Notes: generated by a model from the letters alone, not told the origin. DNA of 64,000 nucleotides from a bacterium M00.F.Ca.ET.205.01.1.1 (GCA_004791255.1 SRUQ01000005.1:382710-446709), one strand, 5' to 3'; numbered from the stretch's first letter, positions 52,650-61,418 are shown. Translations and numbers: made by a program.

Positions 52650-52690
52650 TTTCACAAATATGAAAAATCATTAGTCGATTTCAGAAAATC
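52650..52690. promoter_or_regulatory. Operator element upstream of PotB-like gene
   Basis: TTTCACAAATATGAAA (52650-52665) is an inverted repeat (TTTCA/TGAAA), followed by a segment that repeats the TCATnAnTnCGATTT... bases of the element at 51285-51323. It ends 14 bp before the ATG at 52705. A shared operator for the two transcription starts is likely. Confidence 0.6.
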
Positions 52691-52704
52691 TGGTGAGTAG
52701 GTCG

Positions 52705-53589
52705 ATGTCGACCCTAGTTGCATCACAAGCGCCAGAGACCCGGTCTGCATCGGGGTTCCGGTTCGCCATGCTGCTGCCGGGCGCGCTGGTCACCTTCCTG
52801 CTCATCCTATTCGCCCTTGGCCTGGTGCTTTTCCTCGCCTTCCGCGGCAATGACGGCTCGCTGCTCGGCACCGGCTTCAACCTGGCGAACTTCATCAGCG
52901 TCGTTTCCGATCCGCTCTACGGGACGGTGACGCTGCGCTCGCTCGTCATCGCCGGTCTGGTGACGCTGGCCACGGTCGTCACCGCTTACCCCGTCGCCTA
53001 TTACCTCGCCTTCCACGCAGGCCGCCGTCGCGGCCTGCTGCTGTTCCTGGTGACGCTGCCGTTCTGGACCAGCTATCTCCTGCGCGTATTCGCCTGGAAG
53101 ATCGTGCTTGCCTATAATGGCGTGCTGAATTCAGCTTTGATCGAAAGCGGCATCTGGTCCGAGCCGACGCTGGCCTTCCTCAACACGCCTGCCGCGGTGG
53201 TCGTCACGCTCGCCCATGCCTACGCGCCCTTTGCCATCCTGCCGATCTATGTGGCGCTGGACACGATCCCGAAATCGCTGCTCGAGGCAGCCTCCGATCT
53301 CGGCGCGCGCCCGTTCACCGCGTTCCGCCGCGTCGTGCTGCCCAATTCGATGCCGGGCGTGCTCGCCGCCGCCCTCGTCGTCTTCGTGCCGACCGTCGGC
53401 GACTACGTCACGCCGGCCATGGTCGGCGGCCCGTCAAGCACCATGATCGGCTCGCTGATCCAGTCGCAGTTCGGCAAGGCCAATGACTGGCCGTTCGGCG
53501 CCGCATTGTCGGTCTGCGTCATGCTGGTAATTCTTCTCGTGGTGCTGGTCGCGCGCGGCGCCGACCGCAGGTTTGGCAGCCGCACATGA
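52705..53589 (+). CDS. Polyamine-type ABC permease (PotB-like)
   Basis: 294 residues from ATG 52705; an in-frame GTG at 52693 also exists. About six membrane helices, the first at about 19-45. The cytoplasmic coupling motif is LEAASDLGARPFTAFRRVVLP, the EAA-type loop of spermidine/putrescine permeases. It overlaps the PotC-like gene by 4 bp. Neighbours are an FAD oxidase upstream and a PotD-like binding protein downstream. Confidence 0.85.
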   Translation: MSTLVASQAPETRSASGFRFAMLLPGALVTFLLILFALGLVLFLAFRGNDGSLLGTGFNLANFISVVSDPLYGTVTLRSLVIAGLVTLATVVTAYPVAYYLAFHAGRRRGLLLFLVTLPFWTSYLLRVFAWKIVLAYNGVLNSALIESGIWSEPTLAFLNTPAAVVVTLAHAYAPFAILPIYVALDTIPKSLLEAASDLGARPFTAFRRVVLPNSMPGVLAAALVVFVPTVGDYVTPAMVGGPSSTMIGSLIQSQFGKANDWPFGAALSVCVMLVILLVVLVARGADRRFGSRT

Positions 53590-54407
53590 AAACCCAAGGC
53601 GCCACCACGAAACGGGATGGCCGCTGGCTCGGTCTCTATGTGCTTGCCTATCTCGTCTTCCTCTATCTGCCGGTCCTGCTGATCCCGCTGTTTTCTTTCA
53701 ACGATTCGATCCAGGCGGCGTTTCCGCTGCAGGGCTTCACGCTGCAATGGTATGCGACACTCTATGGCAATCCGGCGCTGTCCGGCGCGCTCGCCAACAG
53801 TCTCGTCATCGGCGTCATCGCGGCCTCCGGTGCCACGCTCTGCGGCATCACCGTGTCCTATATGGATCTCTACGGCCGCTCGCCGCTCGCCGCCACCATC
53901 AGCACCATAGCCCGGCTGCCGATCCTCATTCCCGGCGTCATCGTCGGCATTTCCCTGCTCATCCTTGTCAACCTCATTGGCCTCGGGCCATCGCGCGTCG
54001 CCATCGTGCTCGGTCACATACTGGTGGCGCTGCCGACGACGGTGGTGATCATGCGCAGCCGCTTCGCCGCCATCCCCAAGACCATTCGGGAGGCGGCACT
54101 CGACCTCGGCGCCTCGGACTGGACGACCTTCCGGCGCGTCATGCTGCCGCTCAGCCTGCCGGCGGTGCTGTCGGCCTTCATGCTCGCCTTCCTGATCTCC
54201 TTCGACGAGTTCGTCGTCGTCTTCTTCCTCGCCGGCACCGAGCCGACGCTGCCGCTCTATATCTGGAGCCAGTTGCGCTTTCCCCGCTCGCTGCCGACCG
54301 TCATGGCGCTCGGAACAGTGATCCTGGCCGCGTCCTTCATCATCGCCGGCACCGCCGAAATCCTGCGCCATCGCGGCCTCGGCGGCGCGCGCCGCAATCC
54401 AGCCTGA
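53586..54407 (+). CDS. Polyamine-type ABC permease (PotC-like)
   Basis: 273 residues with about six membrane helices (first at about 17-40) and the EAA loop REAALDLGASDWTTFRRVML. The gene overlaps the PotB-like stop (ATGA) and is followed 27 bp later by the PotD-like gene. The ending SFIIAGTAEILRHRG matches PotC proteins. Together with PotB-like it forms the channel of an importer of the spermidine/putrescine type. Confidence 0.86.
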   Translation: MKTQGATTKRDGRWLGLYVLAYLVFLYLPVLLIPLFSFNDSIQAAFPLQGFTLQWYATLYGNPALSGALANSLVIGVIAASGATLCGITVSYMDLYGRSPLAATISTIARLPILIPGVIVGISLLILVNLIGLGPSRVAIVLGHILVALPTTVVIMRSRFAAIPKTIREAALDLGASDWTTFRRVMLPLSLPAVLSAFMLAFLISFDEFVVVFFLAGTEPTLPLYIWSQLRFPRSLPTVMALGTVILAASFIIAGTAEILRHRGLGGARRNPA

Positions 54408-54434
54408 ACCATAACAAAGAAGAGGAGAACGAAA

Positions 54435-55505
54435 ATGGCATTCCACCTGAAATCGCTCACCGGACACAAAGCCCGGGCCGGCCTCGCCGCGCTGGCGCTC
54501 GCACTGTCGTCGACCGTGGCGCTGGCCGCCGAAAAGCTGCAATACTTCACCTGGTCGGGCTACGAGTTGCCCGATTTCAACAAGAGCTTCCTCACCGCGC
54601 ATCCCGATGGTGTCGAGGCTTCCATCTTCGGTGACGACGATGACGCCTTCACCAAGGTCAAGGCAGGTTTCCGTCCTGATCTCGCGCATCCCTGCTACGA
54701 CAAGGTGGCGCGCTGGAACAAGGAAGGCCTGCTGCAGCCGATCGACACCAAGCGCATCAAGAACTGGGATTCGATCTTCCCTGTGTTCAAGAACCTGCCC
54801 GATCTGCAGGCCGGCGACGGCAAGGTCTGGATGGTGCCGTGGGATTGGGGCAACACCTCGATCCTCTACCGCACCGACCTGGTCAAGAACCCCGAAGCGA
54901 GCTGGAATCTCTTGTGGGACAAGCAATATGCCGGCCGCATGGCAACCATCGACGCCGTCCATGACACGCCGATCGTCGCCGCACTGCTGGCAGGCGTAAA
55001 CCCCTTCGACATGACGGCCGAGCAGATGGATAAGGTGGCGGAAAAACTGCGCGAGCAGCGGCCGCTGCTGTCGAGCTACACCACCGACATGACCTCGGTC
55101 GAGCAGGCGCTGGCCAGCGGCCAGCTCGTCGCCGCCATGACCTGGAATGCCTCGGCCACTTCGCTCAAGAAACAGGGCGTGCCGGTCGAATTCATGAAGC
55201 CGAAGGAAGGCATGCTGACCTGGGCCTGCGGTTTCGTCATGCTGAAGGACGCCAAGAATGTCGATCTCGCTTACGACTTCATCAACAGCCGGCTCGACGC
55301 CGATTCCGGCAAATACCTGATCCAGTCCTACGGCTACGGCAGCTCGCTCGCGACCGCCTTCGCCGGCGTGTCGAAGGATGAGTTGGAGAAGCTGCAACTG
55401 CCGTCCGACCCCGAGGTGATGCTGAAGTCGACCATCTTCACCGGGCCGATGAAGCAGAACGACGATGTCGCCAAGATGTTCGAGAAGGTGAAGGCGGGGG
55501 GCTGA
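54435..55505 (+). CDS. Polyamine-type periplasmic binding protein (PotD-like)
   Basis: 356 residues with a signal peptide (about 1-32, cleavage after VALA). The ligand-binding region begins EKLQYFTWSGYELPDFNKSF. Family-typical segments include VPWDWGNTSILYRTDLV and TYSTDM-like TTDMTSVEQALASGQ. The strong ribosome site GAGGAGAA precedes ATG 54435. The fold-back repeat at 55516 begins 11 bp after its stop, as seen with hairpins after other binding-protein genes here. Confidence 0.86.
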   Translation: MAFHLKSLTGHKARAGLAALALALSSTVALAAEKLQYFTWSGYELPDFNKSFLTAHPDGVEASIFGDDDDAFTKVKAGFRPDLAHPCYDKVARWNKEGLLQPIDTKRIKNWDSIFPVFKNLPDLQAGDGKVWMVPWDWGNTSILYRTDLVKNPEASWNLLWDKQYAGRMATIDAVHDTPIVAALLAGVNPFDMTAEQMDKVAEKLREQRPLLSSYTTDMTSVEQALASGQLVAAMTWNASATSLKKQGVPVEFMKPKEGMLTWACGFVMLKDAKNVDLAYDFINSRLDADSGKYLIQSYGYGSSLATAFAGVSKDELEKLQLPSDPEVMLKSTIFTGPMKQNDDVAKMFEKVKAGG

Positions 55506-55515
55506 GGCGCCCTTA

Positions 55516-55660
55516 CCTTCTCCCCTTGTGGGAGAAGGTGGCCGCGAAGCGGCCGGATGAGGGGTGTTCCAGGGAAAGCCAGCGTCTCACTCCGCTGGAA
55601 CACCCCTCATCCGTCTCGTCGCTATCGCGCCGATCCACCTTCTCCCACAAGGGGAGAAGG
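55516..55660. repeat. Fold-back intergenic repeat, copy 2
   Basis: 145 bp, very similar to copy 1 (2300-2443): the same 23 bp outer hairpin arms at 55516-55538 and 55638-55660 and the same inner GAGGGGTGTTCCAG inverted pair. It lies between the PotD-like gene and the XRE regulator. Its folded RNA may separate expression of the two. Confidence 0.85.
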
Positions 55661-55710
55661 GGAAACCTGGCGGCGCTGCGCAGATATGAGGATGCAACGA
55701 GGACTATTTG

Positions 55711-56319
55711 ATGGACATAGCGAACGAAGCCGCCGAGAAGCCGAAGGACGATGCCGACATTCGCGTCGGCCGGCGCGTGCGGGCGTTGCGGCTCGAGCGC
55801 AGGCTGTCGCTGGCCGATCTCGCGGCGAAGGCCGGCATATCGATCGGTGCACTGAGCCAGATCGAGCGCGGCATGTCCTCGCTGCGGGTCAAGGTGATCT
55901 GGCCGCTTGCCGCTGCGCTTGACATCGAACCCTCGGCGCTGATCGCCGATGGCGACGATGCCGTCAGCGATCTCTACTGTGTGCGCAGCAACAATCGGCG
56001 CTCGATCCCGGTCAAGTCTGAAGGCATTGCCAAAGCGTTGCTGTCTCCGCCCGGCGCCACGCTGACCGGCATGCTGGTGACGGTGGAGGCCGACGGCGGC
56101 ACGGCGGAAGCCTATGCGCACGCCGGCCACGAGTTCGGTTTCGTGCTTTCGGGCGAGGTCGAACTGGTGGTCGATTCGACAAAATACGGGCTGAAGAGCG
56201 GCGACAGCTTCGCCTTCAAGAGCACGCTCCTGCATGCCTTCCACAATCGCGGCGCCGAACGCTGCCAGATCCTGTGGGTCAACACCACGAAGCCCTCCGA
56301 GGTCCGCGATGGCGCCTAA
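55711..56319 (+). CDS. XRE-family regulator with C-terminal cupin
   Basis: 202 residues from ATG 55711 (TTG 55708 in frame). The helix-turn-helix (about 19-75, ALRLERRLSLADLAAKAGIS and GALSQIERGMSSLRVKVIW) is followed by a cupin (about 125-195, HAGHEFGFVLSGEVELVVDS and HAFHNRGAERCQILWVNTT). This is the PuuR-like type that controls amine catabolism. It overlaps the PotA-like gene by 11 bp and is the likely owner of the repeated operators at 51285 and 52650. It is a distant paralogue of the regulator at 19625-20350. Confidence 0.86.
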   Translation: MDIANEAAEKPKDDADIRVGRRVRALRLERRLSLADLAAKAGISIGALSQIERGMSSLRVKVIWPLAAALDIEPSALIADGDDAVSDLYCVRSNNRRSIPVKSEGIAKALLSPPGATLTGMLVTVEADGGTAEAYAHAGHEFGFVLSGEVELVVDSTKYGLKSGDSFAFKSTLLHAFHNRGAERCQILWVNTTKPSEVRDGA

Positions 56320-57394
56320 TCCGCTCGTCCGTCTGCAGGGGATATCGAAGGTGTTTCCCGGCGGCATTGTCGGGCTCGACGCCGTCGATCTCGACATCGC
56401 CAGCGGTGAATTCCTGACCTTGCTTGGGCCCTCCGGCTGCGGCAAGACCACCAGCCTGCGCGTCATCGCCGGCTTTGAAAGCCCGTCGAGCGGTACGGTG
56501 TTGCTCGATGGCCGCGATATCACCGCACTTTGGCCCTTCGACCGGCCGGTCAACACCGTGTTCCAGGACTACGCGCTGTTTCCGCATATGAACGTTGCCG
56601 AAAATGTCGGCTTCGGCCTGTCGTTGCGCAAACTCGCCGGCGCCGAACAGACCAAGCGCGTGCGTGCCGCCCTCGACATGGTCGGTCTCGCCGACAAGCT
56701 TGGCGCGCGTGTCTCCGAACTGTCGGGCGGCCAGCGCCAGCGCGTCGCGCTCGCCCGAGCCATCGTCTGTGAGCCGCGCGTGCTTCTGCTCGACGAGCCG
56801 CTTTCGGCGCTCGACGCGCATCTGCGCGAACAGATGCAGGTCGAACTGAAGCGGCTGCAGGCGCGGCTTGGCACCACGTTCGTCATGGTCACCCACGACC
56901 AGACCGAAGCGCTGTCGATCTCCGACCGCATCGTCGTCATGAACAAGGGCCGCATCGAGCAGATCGCACCGCCGGCAACGCTCTATGACAGGCCCGCGAC
57001 GCGGTTCGTCGCCTCCTTCATCGGCACGATGAATCTTCTGCAGTCGCGCTTTGTCGGTCGCGACGGCGAGCGGCTGCGTTTTGCCGCCGGCGAACTGCCT
57101 CTGGAGGCCTCCTCCGACAGCGGCGAGACGCCGACCGCAGGCGACACGCGCACGATCGGCGTTCGCCCGGAGGATTTTCTGGCTGCGAACGAAGCCGCGG
57201 AAGGAACCGCGCCGGCGCGGGTGAGCGGCGTCGTCTTCCACGGCCGCACGCTGCGCCTTCATGCCGAGCTCGGGCAGGGCACGCCTATCGTCATCGACGC
57301 CCCGCGTCAGGCCGAGGGTTTTCAATTCAGCGTCGGCGACGTGGCGCATATCAGTCTGCGGCGGGGTGCCAACTGCCCGATGCTGCCTGGCTAA
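56309..57394 (+). CDS. Polyamine-type ABC transporter ATPase (PotA-like)
   Basis: 361 residues. Walker A GPSGCGKTTSL (about 40-50), signature LSGGQRQRVALARAI, Walker B LLLDEPLSALD and switch MVTHDQTEAL. The C-terminal third is the regulatory TOBE domain (TIGVRPEDFLA). ATG 56309 has GAGG upstream and overlaps the XRE gene end by 11 bp; the longer frame from 56234 is in the regulator. It completes the transporter whose membrane and binding subunits lie before the XRE gene. Confidence 0.88.
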   Translation: MAPNPLVRLQGISKVFPGGIVGLDAVDLDIASGEFLTLLGPSGCGKTTSLRVIAGFESPSSGTVLLDGRDITALWPFDRPVNTVFQDYALFPHMNVAENVGFGLSLRKLAGAEQTKRVRAALDMVGLADKLGARVSELSGGQRQRVALARAIVCEPRVLLLDEPLSALDAHLREQMQVELKRLQARLGTTFVMVTHDQTEALSISDRIVVMNKGRIEQIAPPATLYDRPATRFVASFIGTMNLLQSRFVGRDGERLRFAAGELPLEASSDSGETPTAGDTRTIGVRPEDFLAANEAAEGTAPARVSGVVFHGRTLRLHAELGQGTPIVIDAPRQAEGFQFSVGDVAHISLRRGANCPMLPG

Positions 57395-57527
57395 TTGCTT
57401 CGGGCGCACCAGCGAAGCCAGCGTAATGTCCATCCTGACAGGGTTATGTCAGCTGTCGACCGGTGTGACGATGGCAGGTCAGCCAGCTATTCCCTATCTG
57501 CGATGCGTCTGAACAGGAGGAACACAA

Positions 57528-57881
57528 ATGACCATCGCGGAAATTGCCAAGGATTTCACCGAACTGCCTAAGCAGGGAGACCACAACGGTGCCGCCGAAA
57601 AGTACAATGCCGATGACATCGCCAGTTACGAGGCCATGGAAGGGCCGATGGCTGTCAGCCATGGTAAGGAGGCCCTCAGGGAGAAGAGCCAATGGTGGCA
57701 GGAGAACAACGAAGTCCATGGCGGCGCGGTCGAGGGGCCCTATGTCAACGGCGACCAGTTCGCGGTGCGCTTCAAGTTTGACATAACGCCCAAGGCTACC
57801 GGCGAGCGTGTCACCATGGATGAGGTTGGCCTTTACACGGTCAAGAACGGCAAGATCGCCGAAGAGCGCTTCTATTATTAA
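57528..57881 (+). CDS. SnoaL-like (NTF2-fold) protein
   Basis: 117 residues with a small alpha/beta fold. Residues AAEKYNADDIASYEAMEG near the N-terminus and VGLYTVKNGKIAEERFYY at the end are typical of SnoaL-like proteins, whose functions vary widely. A strong ribosome site, AGGAGGA, lies about 6 bp before ATG 57528. It is a single gene, ended by a hairpin at 57893. The function cannot be inferred. Confidence 0.8.
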   Translation: MTIAEIAKDFTELPKQGDHNGAAEKYNADDIASYEAMEGPMAVSHGKEALREKSQWWQENNEVHGGAVEGPYVNGDQFAVRFKFDITPKATGERVTMDEVGLYTVKNGKIAEERFYY

Positions 57882-57892
57882 GGCCGGAGAGT

Positions 57893-57920
57893 AACCGGCT
57901 TCCAGGAGCCGGTTCTTGCT
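57893..57920 (+). terminator. Candidate terminator after the SnoaL-like gene
   Basis: AACCGGCT and AGCCGGTT form an 8 bp stem with a 6 nt loop, followed by CTTGCTT. It starts 11 bp after the stop codon. The U run is poor. Confidence 0.5.
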
Positions 57921-58073
57921 TGCAGGCTTGAGAAATGAACATCGCGGCTAGGACGACACCCTGGCCGCGATGTGAAAGCTCACATCGTCTTCACGCAGGC
58001 GGCTGGCAAAGCGGGAAGGGCGGTTCTAGGGTGCGGCCGGATTCGACGACCAATCAGCCAGGAAATCAAAATC

Positions 58074-58427
58074 GTGACGATCACCATGTACGGCATCACC
58101 AACTGCGACACGATCAAGAAGGCCCGCGTCTGGCTGGAAAGCCATGACGTGCCCTATCGTTTCCACGATTATCGGGCCGAAGGGATCGAGACGGGCAGGC
58201 TGAACGGCTGGGTCGGCAAGGTCGGCTGGGAAAAGCTCCTCAACAAAGGCAGCACCACCTTCCGCGAACTGCCCGATGCGGAAAAACAATCGCTGGACGA
58301 GAAAAAGGCCAAGGCGCTGATGCTGGCCAAACCGACGATGATCAAGCGGCCCGTGCTTGAGATCGGCGACACGATTCTCGTCGGCTTCAAGTCGGATGTC
58401 TATGAGGGGGCGGTTGGCGGGAAGTAG
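58074..58427 (+). CDS. ArsC/Spx-family (arsenate-reductase-like) protein
   Basis: 117 residues with thioredoxin-fold ArsC-family features: MYGITNCDTIKKARVWL at the N-terminus holds a single Cys (no CxxC), and PTMIKRPVLEIGDTILVGFK is the family C-terminal signature. I chose GTG 58074, which gives the usual VTITMYGI start; ATG 58086 is the alternative. The reductase activity of such single-cysteine relatives is uncertain. It is not in an arsenic operon. Confidence 0.83.
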   Translation: MTITMYGITNCDTIKKARVWLESHDVPYRFHDYRAEGIETGRLNGWVGKVGWEKLLNKGSTTFRELPDAEKQSLDEKKAKALMLAKPTMIKRPVLEIGDTILVGFKSDVYEGAVGGK

Positions 58428-58470
58428 GATCGATTTCTTAACCCGCGTTCCTTCGCCGTCGTCTCAAAGT

Positions 58471-58827
58471 TCAGGCACGGGCTCGCAAATACTCCGCCAG
58501 CGCCACGGCGTTGTTGTGCGCCTCGTCATGAGCGCCGTAGAGCAGCGTCACCTTGCCCTGACCAAGCCGCTCGCGCAGTTTCGCCACGGTCTCTTCATTG
58601 GCCTCTAGCTCGGCCCGATACCGCTTCTGAAATTCCGGCCAACGCTCCGGCTCATGCCCGAACCATTCGCGCAATTCGTCAGTCGGCGCGATCTCCTTCA
58701 GCCAGAGCGCCAGCGCGGCGCTCACCTTGCTGACGCCGCGCGGCCAGATGCGATCGACCAGCACCCGTTGGCCATCAGCCTTGTCGGGTGCTTCGTAGAT
58801 ACGCTTGACCGCGATGTCGAAGGCCAT
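58471..58827 (-). CDS. DUF488-family protein
   Basis: 118 residues from ATG 58827. DUF488 motifs are VKRIYEAPDKADGQRVLVDR, IWPRGVSK and TLLYGAHDEAHNNAVALAEYL. The function is unknown; the family often accompanies stress or redox genes. It lies 23 bp after the aminopeptidase gene on the same strand, so may be co-transcribed. An upstream in-frame extension to 59031 is inside the aminopeptidase gene. Confidence 0.82.
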   Translation of the reverse strand: MAFDIAVKRIYEAPDKADGQRVLVDRIWPRGVSKVSAALALWLKEIAPTDELREWFGHEPERWPEFQKRYRAELEANEETVAKLRERLGQGKVTLLYGAHDEAHNNAVALAEYLRARA

Positions 58828-58850
58828 CACACCATCCGCCGGATGGACCC

Positions 58851-60107
58851 TCAGGCCCACTCGCCCTTGCGCATCACCGGCACCCGGCTGCCGTCCTTGT
58901 TCACGCCATCGATGTCTATTCTGTCGGAACCGATCATCCAGTCGATATGGATGAAGCTCTTGTTGCCGCCGCGCTTGGCAATTTCGTCCTGGCTGAGCGA
59001 GGCGCCGTCGACGAAGCATTTGGAATAGCACTGGCCGAGCGCGATGTGGCAGGCGGCGTTTTCGTCGAACAGCGTGTTGAAGAATAGCAGGCCGCTGGCC
59101 GAGATCGGCGAGGAATGCGGCACCAGCGCCACTTCGCCGAGACGGCGCGAGCCCTCGTCGGTGTCGAGCACTTTCTTCAGCACGTCCTCGCCCTTCGAGG
59201 CTTTGGCCTCGACGATCCTGCCTTCCTCGAAGCGTACCGAAATCTCGTCGATCAGCGTGCCCTGGTAGGACAGCGGCTTGGTCGAGGAGACATGGCCCTC
59301 AACCCGCCTGGCGTGCGGCGTGGTGAAGACTTCCTCGGTCGGGATGTTGGGATTGCAGGTGATGCCGTTCTTGGCGGTCGAGGCGCCGCCCATCCATTCG
59401 TGGCCGTCCGCCAGCCCGACCGTCAGGTCGGTGCCCGGTCCGGTGAAATGCAGCGCATGGAAATTGTGTCCGTTGAGCCATTCGGTGCGGCTGCGCAGCA
59501 CTGCATTGTGCGCCGTCCAGTTGCCGATCGGGTCCTCCACATCCACCCGCGACGCGGCGAAGATGGCGTCGGCGAGCTTCACCACCGCCACATCGTCCGC
59601 GTCGTCGGGGAAGACCTGCTTGGCCCAGGCCAGGTCCGGATAGGCGACGATGTTCCAGTTGATGTCGAAGCCGGTGATCTTTTCCAGCGCCGGCTGGTAG
59701 GCCATCGAATTGGCCTTGTTGGCGCGCGCCACTTTCGCCGGGTCCTGCGCCGACAACAGCGACGGATCCTCGCCGCGCACGGCCAGCCGCGCCGCATTGT
59801 TGGAAAACGCCTTCGCCATGCCTTCATAGAGCCAGCCGGCGGCGCGGTCGAAACCAGCGTCGGCGCCATAGCGGAAACGCGCCAGCGTGATCTCGTCATC
59901 GTTGAAGATCGGCGTCACCAGCCCGGCGCCGGCCTTGTAGGCATGTTCGACGATGCGCCTGGTCAGCGGCAGTGCCGCGATCGACGAGGTCAGCACCAGA
60001 TCCTGTCCCGGCTGCAACTGCAGCCCGACCTTGATGGCGACCTCCGCCAGCCTGTCGAGCTTCACCGGGTCGATCGTTGCGGAAACGCCGCGCGAATGTG
60101 TGGTCAT
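58851..60107 (-). CDS. M29-family metallo-aminopeptidase
   Basis: 418 residues resembling leucyl/thermophilic aminopeptidases (AmpS). Candidate metal ligands are visible in the second half: NIPTEEVFTTPH, LIDEISVRFEEG, VALVPHSSPIS, ACHIALGQCY and FIHIDWMIGSDRIDID. It starts at ATG 60107 and is the upstream partner of the DUF488 gene. It is likely cytosolic and removes N-terminal residues from peptides. Confidence 0.86.
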   Translation of the reverse strand: MTTHSRGVSATIDPVKLDRLAEVAIKVGLQLQPGQDLVLTSSIAALPLTRRIVEHAYKAGAGLVTPIFNDDEITLARFRYGADAGFDRAAGWLYEGMAKAFSNNAARLAVRGEDPSLLSAQDPAKVARANKANSMAYQPALEKITGFDINWNIVAYPDLAWAKQVFPDDADDVAVVKLADAIFAASRVDVEDPIGNWTAHNAVLRSRTEWLNGHNFHALHFTGPGTDLTVGLADGHEWMGGASTAKNGITCNPNIPTEEVFTTPHARRVEGHVSSTKPLSYQGTLIDEISVRFEEGRIVEAKASKGEDVLKKVLDTDEGSRRLGEVALVPHSSPISASGLLFFNTLFDENAACHIALGQCYSKCFVDGASLSQDEIAKRGGNKSFIHIDWMIGSDRIDIDGVNKDGSRVPVMRKGEWA

Positions 60108-60190
60108 GGTCCTGCCTGCCGTGATGTTTGCACTGGTCCTACATAGACCGCGGCCGGCATCCTTTCCACAGACATTGCGCTGGGCCAGGC

Positions 60191-61105
60191 TCAGGCAACG
60201 CGTTCGATCGACTTGAACTGGACCATTGTCGCCGCGATCTCTTCGCGAATCCAGATCTTGAAATCGCGCACCTTGCGGCTTTCAGCCTTGCTGGTCGAGG
60301 TCACCATCCAGTAGCCGAGCCCGCTGGCCGCGCGCACGCCGAAAGGCGCAACCAGCCTTCCGTCAGCCAACGCGTCGGTGGTCAGCAACTGCCACGCAAG
60401 CATCACGCCATGGCCGGCGATGGCCGATTCCAGGCACAGCATCGGGTCGGTGAAGCGCGCGCCCTTGCGAAAGGTCACGGGCTTCACACCAGCCGCCTCG
60501 AACCAGCTGTTCCAGCTGATCATCGACCGTTCGTCGGTGATGGCGCAGGTCTGCGCGAGGTCACTGACCGACTTGAGCTTTTTGGCGATTGCCGGCGCGC
60601 AAACCGGAAAGACTTCCTGAGCCAGCAGAAGTTCCGCCCGCCCTGCCGGCCAGGCGCCGTCGCCCATCCGGATGGCGATGTCGACGTCGGAATGGTCGAG
60701 ATCGGTGAGCCGGGCCGAGGCGTCGATGCGCAAAAGCACGTTGGGATGCCGATCAAAATGCCGAGACAGCCTCGGCAGCAGCCATTTCGAGGCGAACGCC
60801 GGCGCCACCGAAACCACCAGCGTGCATTGGTTTGCCTCGTCGGCAAGCGCCACCGCCTGCGCCAGTTCGCGAAAACCAGCACCCAGCCGGGTGGAGAAAA
60901 CCGCGCCGAATTCGGTCGGCACGAGGCCGCTCGCCGTGCGCTCGAACAGCGCCTGGCCAAGCTGTTTCTCGGTGCGGCTTATCTGCTGGCTGACGGCGCT
61001 GGCGGAAACACCGAGCTCGCCGGCGGCCGCCGCGAGAGAGCCGAGACGGGCAACGGTTTCGACGGCCCGAAGGCCGTTGAGATGGACACGGTTGAGCATT
61101 GCCAT
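60191..61105 (-). CDS. LysR-family regulator
   Basis: 304 residues. The N-terminal winged helix (about 8-66, NGLRAVETVARLGSLAAAAG and VSASAVSQQISRTEKQLGQA) is followed by a LysR substrate-binding domain. The GcvA-like end and the lack of an adjacent target on its strand leave the target unknown. An inverted repeat overlaps its start codon (61104-61141). The divergent small gene at 61200 and the MFS gene beyond may be regulated. Confidence 0.86.
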   Translation of the reverse strand: MAMLNRVHLNGLRAVETVARLGSLAAAAGELGVSASAVSQQISRTEKQLGQALFERTASGLVPTEFGAVFSTRLGAGFRELAQAVALADEANQCTLVVSVAPAFASKWLLPRLSRHFDRHPNVLLRIDASARLTDLDHSDVDIAIRMGDGAWPAGRAELLLAQEVFPVCAPAIAKKLKSVSDLAQTCAITDERSMISWNSWFEAAGVKPVTFRKGARFTDPMLCLESAIAGHGVMLAWQLLTTDALADGRLVAPFGVRAASGLGYWMVTSTSKAESRKVRDFKIWIREEIAATMVQFKSIERVA

Positions 61106-61141
61106 TGAGATTTTCTAAACCGGTCGGGCCGAAATCTCAAT
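61104..61141. promoter_or_regulatory. Long inverted repeat at LysR start
   Basis: ATTGAGATTT (61104-61113) and its exact complement AAATCTCAAT (61132-61141), 18 bp apart, overlapping the LysR start codon. LysR proteins bind two half-sites in such divergent regions; it suggests autoregulation and control of the plus-strand gene. Confidence 0.6.
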
Positions 61142-61199
61142 TGAAAGACACATCGAAACGGCAGATTTTGTTGACGGGAGACAAAGCCCGGAGCCGGAA

Positions 61200-61418
61200 A
61201 TGCTGAGGATGTTGTCGTCACTCAAGGTCTTGTTGTCAGCGAACGCGCCACATGAGCATCGCCCTGAGACCGAGGCGCTGCGCTGGCTGACCGATCCGCT
61301 TTCGCATCCCGCGCTGAACACCATGTCGGAGCGCGAACTGGGCGACGTGCCGTTCCGGCTGACGGCCCGGCGTACCGTGCATGAGACCGCCTCTTGCGAC
61401 GCCGGCGGTCGCCGCTGA
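61200..61418 (+). CDS. Small protein of unknown function
   Basis: 72 residues, no membrane segment, with the stretch LTDPLSHPALNTMSERELGD that looks like a conserved short family in rhizobia; I cannot name it. GGAG lies upstream of ATG 61200. It is divergent from the LysR gene and 113 bp before the MFS gene. A possible LysR target. Confidence 0.6.
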   Translation: MLRMLSSLKVLLSANAPHEHRPETEALRWLTDPLSHPALNTMSERELGDVPFRLTARRTVHETASCDAGGRR

